Positions 48,991 through 61,003 of a stretch of 64,000 nucleotides of DNA are shown piece after piece (the first letter of the stretch is position 1; each line of letters begins with the position of its first letter). This DNA is from Diprion similis (lineage: Eukaryota; Arthropoda; Insecta; Hymenoptera; Diprionidae). The position numbers and the translations under genes were made by a program. Below the pieces are notes generated by a model. That model worked only from the letters and a program-made list of their open reading frames with translations, searched no databases and was not told where the DNA came from. The stretch spans positions 15,587,025 to 15,651,024 of the forward strand of contig NC_060108.1 in the NCBI RefSeq assembly GCF_021155765.1, given 5' to 3'.

Positions 48991-49694
48991 TTAAATCGCT
49001 GCTCCTTTGTACAGTGAATTTTCATCCTACGATGGAAGTATTATTATATAGATTGAAATTGCTGGTTGATTATTGAGAAAGAGGATCCTTTCAAATGACA
49101 GAGAAAAACTTCGTCTCTTTCCTGACCCCACTTGGGTCGCGTGCGTTCGTTCTCGAATTTCTCAAACTCGCTCTTATCGTGAACGTACGTCACGATTGTA
49201 TTTATCATAATGATCAGTAGTCCAATGAACACAGGAAATATCTCCACGCTAAGAGTCACGACTGTGGAAAACGTTAAACCAACCCGATGATAACAATGAG
49301 AAAAATCATCGAGGAGAATCAGGTATCGAATCAAGAAGTCTAATTTTTACTAGCCGAATTATACACAGCAAAGCTCTGCCTTCGAGCAACCGCATTCGCA
49401 GATAATCTCTAAATCGATCAAAGAATCGATCATTCCGTAAAGTCTGGAAAACAACAAAAAAGCGCTTAGGTGACATGGGAGAAAAATAAATGCCTTTATA
49501 CCGGACCTTTATATCCACTTCAAATTCCACAGTATCGATGTATCGGATTGCATGGCATTGATTCGTCTGCTGTAATTCTCCGTTCTAGTTCAAGCACTAA
49601 TTGCAAGAGAACTAAAAATCCACGAATTTCGAATTCAAGTTATCTGTCATTCTCTTGTAAGAGGGTTGATCAAATTCTTAAACTCCGATCAACT
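48991..49694 (-). pseudogene. Third integrin beta copy, decayed fragment
   Basis: Three relics in the same order and strand as the intact copies. At 49507-49694 is the exon 8 equivalent, with its acceptor intact and an end reading RYIDTVEFEVDIK (copy 1: IEDTVEFVAEIK), but with a TAG stop and a lost frame upstream. At 49122-49261 is the exon 14 equivalent, exactly 140 bases as in copy 1, with an open frame for the membrane helix and HDKSEFEKFENERTRPKWGQ; its donor GTATGA has become GAAAGA. At 48991-49026 is the exon 15 equivalent, ENSLYKGAAI then TAA; a shifted frame further left still reads FQNPTVKSLRE. Exons 9-13 are missing from the 240 bases between the first two relics, and exons 1-7 were not found. 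The membrane-helix exon is too divergent from both neighbours to be a recent partial copy. Confidence 0.8.
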
Positions 49695-52285
49695 CTAAAA
49701 AAAAATAGGTGAGAGGTTAAAAAATGGCACGTATACACTATTAACAGTTCCAATTTACACCAAATCAACGATGAGGGTAGAATGTCTTCGATAAAAAATA
49801 GGCTCACCTTACACGCACTATCAACAATTTATGTGTTTTTCTAGTGCCATTGCGATTGGAACAACTGGTAACGAAAAGACGAACTTGATTCGGAGCGACG
49901 GAAATGCAGCGCTCCTATCGTCGATCCCCTTCGGCCGCCTCAAATCCCTGAATAATTTACTCTCATTTCGTATTCCGCTCATACCAATAGATATTGGCGA
50001 GAAAACGCGACTTCTCCATTTTGTTTCCATAATCGAGAATGCAACGATCTTACCACGATGTGTATCGCAGGAATCACAGTTACTTACCTTTCCTCCAGGA
50101 CGCGATTTACTGTATGAACTTTTAGCAGTGATTTTTTTGTCAATTACGGAACGCGCAGATCCGCCAATTGCTAATTCGTCTATCCAGGTGTTAAGCAATC
50201 ACCCCGCGCAATCATGGGATAATCCTTATTCATGGATCTTCTTAAAACCATACAAAAGCGGCAGGATCGGATGAGCCTCCAATGCAACGAGCATCGTTGT
50301 AGAGGGGCAGGATTAACTATTAACTGAAATTAGTTCAGAGTGGTCTGATTGTGAGCGTTGTGGTGAATACAAACTACCGAGTAAACTTTACACGGTGAAG
50401 AAGAAACCGATCTTACACATTCTCCGAGGACTCGCGGCATAAATACAAGTCGATGAAACTTCTCTTGTGAATTATAACGTGGCGCAGGATTCCATACAAC
50501 CCTGACTACCGGTGGTAGATCGAGGTGCTCAAATGCAGCTCGCACAAACCAGAGAACACATTCCGTTCTGGTATGACTGCAGGAGTCGCAAGGCAGGCGT
50601 TATTGATATATGCCAACCACCGTGCCTTAAAGACGAAAGACGTAAACCCTGGAAGCCGAAATCAATAGTCTGAGAAGAGACTAGAGACTGCCTCACCACC
50701 TTCCTCGGACAGGGATCCCCGATGCTGGATGCAGATACTCATCGAGCCATATTCCTTGTCTCTTGGATGTGGCCACACAAGCGCTCCCACAGTCATAGGC
50801 GAGGTGTTCAGAGTGCCAAGTCGAAATGGAATGTCACTGTTTTCGAGTATTACAAGCAATGGAATTCGACATCAAAAAGGAAGTGGTCGGAGATTTGCTA
50901 GTCCTTAAGTGGCCTTCTCGTTCATCTCGAGGGTCACGGGCTGGCGGGCATTTTGTTAAGCTCCATAATGCGTAAGCTGGTGGCTTCCATGGGCTGACAG
51001 CGGAAGTAAGACGAGTGGCATCGTTATATTCAGTAGTGCTGCGTCACTCTGGAGTGCCTTTTTCATGGGCAACAGCTGTCGCGTCTAGAAGCTCTTCTCT
51101 GTTAGTTGTTTACTGATTTTTAAGCGGGACGTTTAACCGGCACGTGCGTAACAGCTCGACGCTGCCAGAGCAGAGAGCTTCTTTTACGGAAAATCTTAAT
51201 TCATACCTAAATGTATGAAGAATGAATGTTTCGCTCTTTATTTGTCACTTTTTGTCCCCGGTAGAAATTTCAAAGTCATTTCAGTCGTATATTTCATGAT
51301 TAATGAATTATATAATACGAAAGACGTTTTAAAGTGTCCCTGATGAACAATGCATATAATAATTATATTGCTTTCGAAGGATTGAAAAGTCCTTCAATTC
51401 TGTGAGGAATGGTGAAATTGCGTCATTTTTCTTTTGGAAACTATATAAGAAAATTGATTTCTTACATATATTCGGCAATTCTTTTATACCATTTCAACGA
51501 AAACGCGTAGATCCATAGAGGCAATAAACATTGGAGCGTCGAAAGCTGGTTCCGGTTTTTTACACGGTCGACACGCCGACCATCCGGATTGTTCGGAGAA
51601 CTTTTCTTCGTAGCTTATTGAATTCTTGCGTGTCGAATTAAATTTTACCGACTGACTTTTTTTTTACTTTTTCCACCTTTTTTCCATTACGACTTCGGAG
51701 TAACAGGCGGATGGCGTGCCTGCAGGATATTCTCTGGCTAACAGCTAGGTCGTACTACTTCTATGTCTTACTACGGCCGACGAGTTCTAAACACTCGTTT
51801 CGTCTTACCGGGAAGTAATTTGTTCCCTGGGAAAAATCCCGGAGCTGATCGTTTTCTCGGATACGTCGGCTTCACTCCACACTCGTCGTACAGCGATCTG
51901 CAATCTCAAATTTTTTGCGATGCGATTTCCAAATATTGGACTCGGTTAGTCCTAGCCGTCTTCTTGCGTTATTGACAAATGCGAAACCTGATATCAAGCG
52001 GCCTTTCGATGAAAAGCGTTCAATGTCGATTGGTTATTGCCGCCCTGTCACTCCCCTCTTAGAAATTACAGTAAAACTTTAACGAGATTCGTACGAACTC
52101 ACCTTGCATGCTCATAGCTACAAAAGCAGGGGATTCCTGCAGGAGAGAGGCAATTACCCGTAATGCCTAGCTGTACTTGTAAAGTCTACTTTGTAAAGAG
52201 CTTGTAAATCGGTAACGTGAAACTTGTTATTCAGATACTTTGAAAGAATTAGGAGCGTAATGAAAGTGCTGGAAAATCCTCCTAC
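49695..52285. other. Region between integrin relic and Ig-like exon
   Basis: Long frames overlap on opposite strands at 49.82-50.27 kb (147 and 125 codons), and others lie at 50.33-50.55 and 50.66-50.86 kb (minus). None shows a domain or splice logic. The 50.3-51.2 kb part is GC-richer than its flanks and may be a degraded transposon. An imperfect inverted repeat lies at about 51.09-51.18 kb. Confidence 0.3.
51089..51180. repeat. Imperfect inverted repeat
   Basis: AGAAGCTCTTCTCTG on the left and CAGAGCAGAGAGCTTCT on the right form arms of about 15 bases with a small bulge, around a loop of about 60 bases. It could be the ends of a very short foldback element. Confidence 0.4.
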
Positions 52286-52437
52286 CTTGTCATCAGCGAC
52301 GAGTTGCGCCTTTGCGCCACCGACTATCTCGCAAAAATATTCGGCTGAAAAATTCACGTTCAAAAGTAACTTGCAGCTGGTCATAAGAACGTGCCGTTCA
52401 ATGTATAAGCTCGGCTCTTGAGTCAGGTTGGTGGTCT
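52286..52437 (-). CDS. Isolated Ig-like domain exon (partial gene)
   Basis: A 152-base minus-strand exon with a good acceptor (GTTTCAG before AGACC) and donor (AAG followed by GTAGGA), entry phase 1 and exit phase 0. It encodes TNLTQEPSLYIERH, then SCKLLLNVNFSAEYFCEIVG and AKAQLVADDK. The L-x-x-V...AEYFCEI pattern fits strands E-F of an immunoglobulin fold, with the F-strand Tyr-x-Cys. N-glycosylation sequons NLT and NFS are present. The style resembles Beat/Side-type cell-surface proteins of arthropods, but that is only a resemblance. The partner exons (B-D strands, signal peptide, anchor) were not found within the window. It could also be a stray or pseudogene exon. Confidence 0.45.
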
Positions 52438-55400
52438 CTGAAACGAAACGACTTTACAAGATCAACTAGGACTCTTATGGGATCAGACAAGTGGTCTTAC
52501 CAGCAGCTCTCCTGCTTTCGGTTCACAACTACTGTCTCAGCCGACAAATTCTCAACCCTGCAAAAGAGTTTCAGCCACTTAAACTTGGTTTTAGAGTAAA
52601 GAACCCAATTCCCGAGACAAATTTCTCTCATATTACACACCGAGCGAAATATCGCGTTCGGGAAAGGTTCGAATTAGACAAACAGTATACGCGATGATTT
52701 CCGATCAGTTTAAAAAATGGCAGTATTTCTTTGCTACGGACTATCGGGAATAAAAGTTCACCGCGAAAATATCGCGGAACCGCGTCTTTGGAAGAAAAAA
52801 ATAAGAGGAAAATTACAATTCTTCGGTGTCGCAAGTAATTGGGTGAAGAAAAGACGTCCAATGTATTATGAATCTCGTTAAAACGATGAAAGTTTTCAAA
52901 GTGCTTACAATAAAGAGTGCAGCAAGAGAGATTCTCGATAGGAGGTGGGCTTATCGCGAATTGGCCCCGTGGACACTCGCCGCCCTCCGGCAGTGTTTCA
53001 GCAAATTTAGCCACTTTCTAACTTTTCGAGCGGCACCTGCAAGAGCGGGTCGGTATTACACAACGTAGAGAGTCGAGCACGGAATTTCCCCGAGCGTTCA
53101 GCCCGCAATCTCCTCTGTCTGAAGTCTGCGGCATATCAAACAGCCGTCGACTCGCCGTTATAATGTTCCAGAAATCCGTGGCAGTGAGCGTAGGTAGAGA
53201 TAGGTAGGTATAGCGTGAAATGTAATTACGAATTTGCAGAACTTGTCAGATAGATTCGCTAGCCTCGAGAGTTCAGCGGTGAAAATTCACCTCACATTCG
53301 CTATCAAACTCAAACAAACAAACAACCGAGGAAACAAGAGATTCGTGTACACCAAAATCTCCGGCTGTTATGCATCTATGGACCTGCGAAACGGCCTCTG
53401 ATATTAAATCGGGAGTGAAAGGATTCTCGGCAAACGGGGTGAGCTTTAAGGGCGATTGGCCGAGGGGCGAGAAAAAACGACTAGGCTGCTCCGTGGCCCG
53501 TTACGATCGTGCTTGCCCGGTAAGCCCTCGTGATTGCCTCCGATGAAAGAGATCAAGATGCTGTTTCTTCACCTTTCGTTTCTTCCTTGGCCACAGTTGC
53601 CGCTGCTCATACTTTGTGTCTCGAGTTTCCGCTTACCGCAGCAAATATCATCCATCCATAGTATTTTAAGAGTCGAAATTGAGCCTGACTTACATCCGTG
53701 GTTCGTCAAAAAGTTTGTCTTGTACTGAATTTCGCATTTAATCGAAGAAAAGACGGTTCGCTTTGCCCCTCTTTTATTAATATCAATGTCAACTTACCTC
53801 GGGGTAGAAATAAATCACCACCGAAGATTAGGGTGGTAATTAGTGAGATTTAAGGCTCCTGCTCAACGGTTTTCAGAGCCTTCATGTTCAAAGCCCGGGG
53901 TAAAATCCAACTCTCCGAATAATATTATTGACGTCTCGTATATCGCGCTCAAGGAGGATCAAGATATTCGCAGAAGTTGGTAGAATCCAATCATGCCGGG
54001 ATATTGTTGGATTATAACTCGCGCCGTGTAGTTCTCGCTCGCTCTCGGCCTCTTCCGTCCTTCTCTTTATTCCGAGACTGTTGGATTCACGGGAATTTCT
54101 ATGGGGATGATATTCGCCCAGCCCGCAGTGACGCTCCCGTAAACTCATAATCATTATCGACAGAATCGGTGCATTTAGCAGATGGAAATAAAGGATCGAG
54201 TACATATACGGAGAAGAAAAAAAATATCACGATATCACGTGATATTGCGCAAGTGTTAAAATATTATGGACGAGAAAAAATAATCAATCTTCCTGCACAA
54301 CCGGCGTTGCTTTAGCTACTTCAAATTTGCAGCCACCACTGCATCATTCCGTTGATCAGATTTCACACCACGCAACGTGCAGGTCGGTAACTCATTGAAA
54401 GCCGTCCCCCGGTGGTAATTGTTGTAGCCATAAATCAGTCTTCGTTAATTCGGAATAAAATTCACACGAATCAGTTGACAGATCAACCTCAACGGTAAAC
54501 AAATCCAGTGCTGCCTCTGTGGCCTCGTTAAACAACACAGAGAAGAGTTCACAGCGTACGCTGGTGGAAACACCAGCAACGATTCGGATCAAAGCTTCAG
54601 TGGTTATTAACACTGCCGGTTACCTCGATTGTCTTTGACGTTTTGAAAGCAGTTTTTCACGCGTGAAAAGCCGCGAACAGACTTGGAATTTCAAGGAAAA
54701 AGATCCGCGCTGGAAAATGTTCGAAACTGTCTTAGATCAAGAGCCAACATCCCGAAGCAGGAGCGACGTTGAAGTACCTGATTGTTGGTATGGAGATTGT
54801 GTCTTGCACTGAGAAATGCACGGATGAATGTCGTGCACACTTGTTGGTCGATACATAATGCATTGTGAGCTAATATTAACGCCACCGCATTCAACAATCC
54901 GGGACGCCCCTGAACAATGCTTCATTTCGCGTATTGATCATTGTCCGAGAAGATGTCGGAATCGCGTAGTTAAGCCCCCGACCACTTTGTCAAACCTTTG
55001 TGAATGCAACTCCTCGACAAATTCTCCCAGTATCAATCTGTCTCTCTTTGTGGCTCTCTGAATTAATCTGGATATTTTTACGAGCTTTGTCATGATAATC
55101 GTACGAGCTGAGCACAAAGCTTCGCTTGGAGCATTGTTGAATTTGGAATTATAGAAACAGCTTGATTTCATCATTTACGATATCATACAGCAGCACGAGA
55201 AAATAACCCGCACTTTATATTCACGAATCAAGGCAAGTCTCGAGGTCGAGTCCTCTTAAATTCAGACTCTGCGCCGTGATTTCTCATACCGATATACTGG
55301 TAACGTCTTAAAATTGGGCTCTGTTTCTCTCTTTCTCTCCAGTATCCTCGTACCAATAATTTTGGCCTGCCGAGTTTCAGTTATAGAAGGGAAGCAATAT

Positions 55401-58400
55401 TCTCAAGGAATATATAGCTTTTCAAGTGCTTGGAAATTGAGCCGCATCATATTAACTTGTTACCGAGTCAATCATTTTATAGCAGGGACTCTTAAGGTTT
55501 CCTGTTTTATTTTTATTTTACTCTTATCTCGTCAAATATTTGATCAGAGGGAAGAACTGTATTACGTAGTAAAAATTAATATCAGAATCAAGATGAAGGA
55601 GGGTATAAGAAAGCATAATTAAAAATGAAACAGGGATATTGATTAGAAAATCAAATTTAGAGTACTTGTTTGAAGTATATATAATATATTTATGTACAAT
55701 AGTAATGTACAATATACAATAGCTAAAGTAATTTTCAAATATTTTTATACATCTTATGAGTAATAACTATACTTTCAATTTTCTTGTTGATCACCGTAAC
55801 ATCATTCGTTTCGTTTGAGGACCTGACGGTCACAGAAATCTAAGGTTTTTATCTTTTGCTTGAGCACATATGTTGCAAGTGTCTCCATGCCAACCGCAAG
55901 TACCACATTTTATCCGGAGAGATAACAAACGGCTTTTCCAAACCCCAATAAATGGTTATTTCATTTACGGTATCAGCAGCTGCGTCCTTAAGACGTCGCC
56001 GTCCTCCGTTTCTGTCCTCTTTCCCTGAATCTCGTTCTTCTTTCTGTCGCTTCTTTTTCCTTTTTTAAGTTCTGCTGCAAATTCAATAGAGAATTTCCGA
56101 TGTTTCGTCAAAAGGCGAGTATACAACGTAACTTGTGGCGTAAACAATATATTTTCAATCGTAGTGTGTGTATTCATATGTGGTTTGATTTATTGCATGA
56201 ATTTCAAGCCAACTATCATAATGCCAACTTTTCATAATTTTGCGAATATATTTTTATCGGCTATATTGTTTGGCAGGGATGTGCGTTTGAATTTTTTTTT
56301 AACTTTTGAAGAAAAAAACGTGTTTTCGATATTTTGGCATCCACACCGTTTCGCTGTGCCACCCTTGAATTAATTATTCGTAGAGATTGAATATCCCGCA
56401 ACCTTATCTCAGCTTTGAAAATCTGAATTATTTATTCGAGAGGAAATGATATGCGAGAAAAATCAGACGAAGGCGTTTCGACGAGGAAAATGAATAACCA
56501 GAGGAATCTTTTTGGGCAAAAAATGTAGCTGAGTGAAAAACGAGCATGTAGTGACGAGATTAATCCAAGTTACGGCAATCACAATGTCGTTACGAGGCGA
56601 GCCACGCAAAACTTACAACTCGGCTCGACGAACTAGTGGAACTCTAACTTTGTCGTAATGAAAGTTCAGATTGATGCTTTCAGATGAGCTTTTCTATTTA
56701 CGGGAAAGCTGGGCGGCTTCTTTGTGACCGAGTATAAACGCTGAGGTGAAATTAATATTTGCACATTTTAATACCGTAAGTTTAATAATTGCTTATTGCT
56801 CCATGGGTACAACCCATTGTAGTTTGAGGCCCGCCTTTATCACCCTGCTAAAAGTTATCGCCACCCCCAAAAGGAAATAATAATCACGTCCCATTCCTCG
56901 TACCGTATAATAATCCAGGTGTGAATTACGGCTTATAAATATGTATATATTACGAAACAAAAGTTTAAACCCACCTTCGTGTTAAGAGGTGGTCCCGAAT
57001 GGATCCAAACGATTCGATTGATCATTTCAATAACGGAATGACGAGCTCCTGTGCTGAATAATTAATAAAAACACGCTTAATTTCTGCAAACTCACTCGCC
57101 GAATCTCGGGTGCTGAACTTCACTCATTCATTGCCTGTCCCGCGCAAATTCAACCCTTCAACACCGCCGAGGTATGAATAGATAACGCGTATGCATGCAC
57201 AGGTGAGTCTCACTGCGCCCAAGGCGAACTTTATCAGTACCCAATGATGTATTTTCAGGAAATGCTGACACGACTACGGGCCGGAAGTGCACGCAGATAG
57301 CTGTTATCTGCTTGCAGTTTAACCGCGGGTGCAGTTGTAACAACGCCTATAATCGCCGCAACTCTGACGTTTGAAAATCAAAAATTTACCAAAAGTGAAA
57401 TACCGATCAAAGATAAATCATTTTTAACATCGCAAGATTCAAATCGTAATTGGATACAGTGTGCATACGAGACTAATCCGAGTCCCCGATAGATCTTTGA
57501 AATACAATTCCAATTACCTTTCCACGTTCAACTTTATCGCACCTAATTCGAAACTTAGTTTATATCGTCTGCAGTTTACAGTAAAAAAAAAAAAAAGGAA
57601 TTTCAATATTCATATTCAATATCAATACACAAAGAGTAAAATATTGTCTTCCGTCTCATTGGGGTAGTGGCAGTACATTAATGCGGAAGTAATAGCGCAA
57701 AATTTGATATGACAAAATCTGCTAAATATCGTTTTATTGACCGTTATACTTGAACGCTGATCGCATGCTGAGTACCTCAATCTCACGAGAATATAATTGT
57801 GAATTCGAGGAAAGACAACTATTCATTAGATATCAATTTACAGTTATTAAAATGACAGGTGACAATACTTGAACACCCTTCATCGTCACAAATCAACAAG
57901 CCGTTTCCGGTCAACCGAAATAACTCACCCATCCGTCGGACCATAGATGATCCGTTACTACTGCAGCCGAACTTCGTCTGTCGATTATCGGGCATTTCTA
58001 CTTACAGGTAAACAGCGATGGCAAGTAGTAACGGTCTTGCATCGGACAGACGCGTATCGGAGATTCGAAACATTGTGCAGTTTGAACGTTTCCGAATGTG
58101 ATAAGTGACCGAGTAAACTAGCGCTCATAGAATGATAATATCATGTTACAATTGCCACATATCACAATTGTAAAATACTGTACATGATACACGTGTGAGA
58201 AAAGCCTGCACAAGAAGAAATTAAGAGTATTAACGTGAGTGTATCAATTATTAACACGCTTAAGCGCAATTATTGATCCTTTTATTTTATAAAATTATAA
58301 ATTGACGGCACTAAAACGAATCGCTAGAGGGTTGGAGACTAAAATTTTGTTTCTTGGTCGTTTTAGAACTAAGGATCAAACATATACAACCAAAGAAGGT

Positions 58401-58910
58401 CAATAATTGGGACACGGTTAGTAACTGGTACACTCACCTTATACGATCTAAGTGAACCATCTCACGAATCACGTAACGAAAGAACTTCAAAGTAATAAAA
58501 AATTTCCTTTGCGTAGTAAACTAAGTAGGGTTATGATATAAGAGGGTGTGCTCGATTCTTTGAAACACAAAATTCGGTACAATTTAATATATACCTATGT
58601 GTATATATAATATATATGTACTTACGGTAAGGTGATACCGGGGCCGGGTGACGGGGCGTGTGTAATCCGACGCAACGAGTTTGCCTTAACAACTTACCCC
58701 TATTTAAGGGGTTCGCTAGAAGCTCGTGATTACAGGGGGAGGTTAGACAATTTAGAAAGTTGTTCCCCCGCGACTTGCTGAATCTGGGTGATTATAGGTT
58801 TACTCCCGAGAGACTAACGTGAATGTATAATATGCATTTCCCAGGCATTGCCCAAATTGAAATTAAATCATCTATAATATTATGCCGAGAGTTTTCCGCA
58901 TAATTCACAG
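52438..58910. other. Non-coding region right of the Ig-like exon
   Basis: It may contain introns of the minus-strand Ig-like gene. Weak candidates that I did not accept are a 105-codon minus ORF (53888-54205, with ATG), a minus frame at 54392-54613 and a leader-like plus ORF starting at 53543. The short plus-strand stretch at 58.64-58.80 kb is GC-richer than its surroundings. Confidence 0.35.
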
Positions 58911-59018
58911 CTAAACGCCAGCAGATAGGCAACCGTAGCTACGCTTTCAATTTTTGACACCAAAGTTGTTGTGTTAACAACAAAATGTAGCTTCCGTTGC
59001 CTATTTTCAGGCGTTAAG
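58911..59018. repeat. Hairpin repeat with about 31-bp imperfect arms
   Basis: The left arm (58911-58941: CTAAACGCCAGC, AGATAGGCAACC, GTAGCTAC) matches the reverse complement of the right arm (58987-59018: GTAGCTTCCGTTGCC, TATTTTCAGGCGTTAAG) with a few mismatches. The spacer of about 45 bases contains GTTGTTGTGTTAACAAC, itself palindromic. A related left arm occurs at 43094. This fits a small foldback/MITE family. Confidence 0.6.
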
Positions 59019-59813
59019 TGCCAAGTTCCCGCCTGATGGAGAAATTTAAGTCCATCGATCTTTATCGCGAAAAATCCCGATAAAAATCCGACAAAAAATA
59101 AGAAGCACGAAAATGAAACTACACTACTGCATTCGTGGTCGGATTAATTTTCGCGCATTGTGAACCATGGTGCGGTAAGCATGCCGACGTCGGTGATTCG
59201 CAAATTCACCACTCGCTATTGTCTATCGGCTCGTTGCAGGCTGCTGCAGCGCATCGATTCAACCCCTGTACCTACTTCATTCTGCGTATATTAAGTTTCG
59301 CAAGCAATACATTGTTTTCCGACTATATTTCATCAATAATTAGGAATTCCAACGAAATATTCACGCCAAGATTCACCGAGTTTGTTGTGGCTACATTTTA
59401 TCCGAGTCTTTCGACTCCCCCATTCTTTGATGACTTATCGTAAAATTTTGGGGGAGCAAAAAGGTACCGAAACAATGTTCTCGATGAGGCCAAAACAGTG
59501 TATCCGGCTTTGTTCTTCTCTCGGAGCTGTTTTTTTACGGTTTCTTTTTTCTCGCATTGTATTATACGGATAATTAGTATTTACGCGACGTTTTGACAGC
59601 GACAAAAAGAACTTGCCCGCGGGTGGCTGGCGTCTAATAATGAAAGGAGGAAATCATCCAAAACAGCTTACCTCATACACACAAGTTTCAGCTGTGATTT
59701 AGCTATTAATAACGAAAGGAGTTATATTATCCCGCTGAAGGGTCAAGCTTTCCGCTGGGTCAGGCGGGGCAAAATGAACAGATTACTTTTTCCCGTGTCC
59801 GGCGACGCATACG

Positions 59814-59834
59814 AACACACACACACGCACACAC
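59814..59834. repeat. (AC)n microsatellite
   Basis: About ten AC units with one G interruption. Confidence 0.85.
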
Positions 59835-60979
59835 CTTCGTAGACGTTTGTCCCATGAAATAGTGCGGACGTAACAATAGCCGTGATTTATTTTTGTAATT
59901 TAACTAAAGCCCGTCCCGCAGCCTGCAGGCTGACCCCCCACCAATTCCTGCACCATGAGAGAGTCTGAATATTAAAACGAGCTTGGCACGAATTAAAACT
60001 GTATTTCACATCCGCCATTCGGGATCCCCTGTTCTAGTCACCGCACAATCATTAGACGCATAGTTCGCGTCTCCGTAGAGAAGGAGGGATGTTAAGCTTC
60101 CCGAAAGGGGATTCTCTCCAGTATCTAGGCTCCGCTGTCACTCGGGAAAAATGGAAGGAAATTGGTGAAAAAGAACTGCCTTGTCAAATTTCTCATCTAA
60201 TTAAAAGACAAGAGGAAGACCGATAAATTGTCGCGTGCCTATGCCTTGTCCAACTTTTCGAGTATCGCTTTTACGAATTATATATCTTGAAATTACTTTG
60301 AAAAACTTTTTATACCAGATCGACAAAAAGATAGCGGAAAGATAAGAAAATACAATTCTTTTACACGCTGTTCTTTATCCTCTGATATAGATTCTACGCA
60401 ATACTTATGCAACAATCTGTTTCGGCAGACATGGATCGTTTAATTTGTTAGTTGATTGTGTAATTCCCCGATTTATTACATCGCTATATCACTTAATCAT
60501 ATATACCGTGTAGCAATGTTTCCATACTTTTTTCCCCAAAGATGCAGAGATATTTTTCTACGGGAAACTTATATGCATCATGCACTGCATTCCTGAGTCT
60601 TTACAATGCTAGCGGACGTATTTACTCGGTTGAAAGAATTTCGCAAAGAATCGCGGTCTTGCGGGCAAGTCGGAAGAGTTGTTATCATGATTTCTGCCAT
60701 TTAAATTACTGCGGAGTAATTATCGCGATGTTGATTGACAGTAAAAAAAATAAAAGGACAAAATTTTATCAGCTACTCCCTCTTCGTATTAATTGTAAAT
60801 ATCGTTTCGATACACTTGTGATATTCGCGAAAACTTGGAGAGCAAAGATTGAAGGTTAAATAAATAAGAAAAATGGGGAGAAAAAAATGTGTCGGGGAAA
60901 AAAAGCAAGAAAACGGTGAGAAAATGAAATAGGCGGTTAAACTTGAAGCGAATATATTTCGTGTTTATGGCGGAGGCGA

Positions 60980-61003
60980 GGGTGGTGGGTGGTGGGTGGT
61001 GGG
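60980..61003 (+). other. G-quadruplex motif in a (GGTGGGT)n tandem
   Basis: Four GGG runs are separated by TGGT loops, produced by a seven-base tandem repeat. This is a canonical quadruplex pattern with four-base loops. Confidence 0.6.

Noticed and set aside
49821..50274. 147-codon plus and 125-codon minus ORFs on opposite strands as genes or integrin exons
   Set aside because: No I-EGF cysteine pattern and no domain. The minus frame starts at TTG, and mutual overlap suggests chance or transposon debris.
50662..50859. Minus-strand frame with VILENSDIPFRLGTLN
   Set aside because: It looks somewhat coding, but has no start, no splice sites in phase and no recognised family; possibly a transposon remnant.
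53543..53728. Plus-strand ORF with leader-like hydrophobic N-terminus
   Set aside because: The hydrophobic stretch is long and broken by Pro, there is no donor in the right place and no downstream exon was seen.
53888..54205. 105-codon minus ORF with ATG and hydrophobic start
   Set aside because: No domain, no supporting promoter or splice context; kept only as a weak possibility.
54392..54613. Minus-strand frame as an upstream exon of the Ig-like gene
   Set aside because: No acceptor/donor pair in compatible phase, and the cysteine spacing does not fit an Ig B-C strand.
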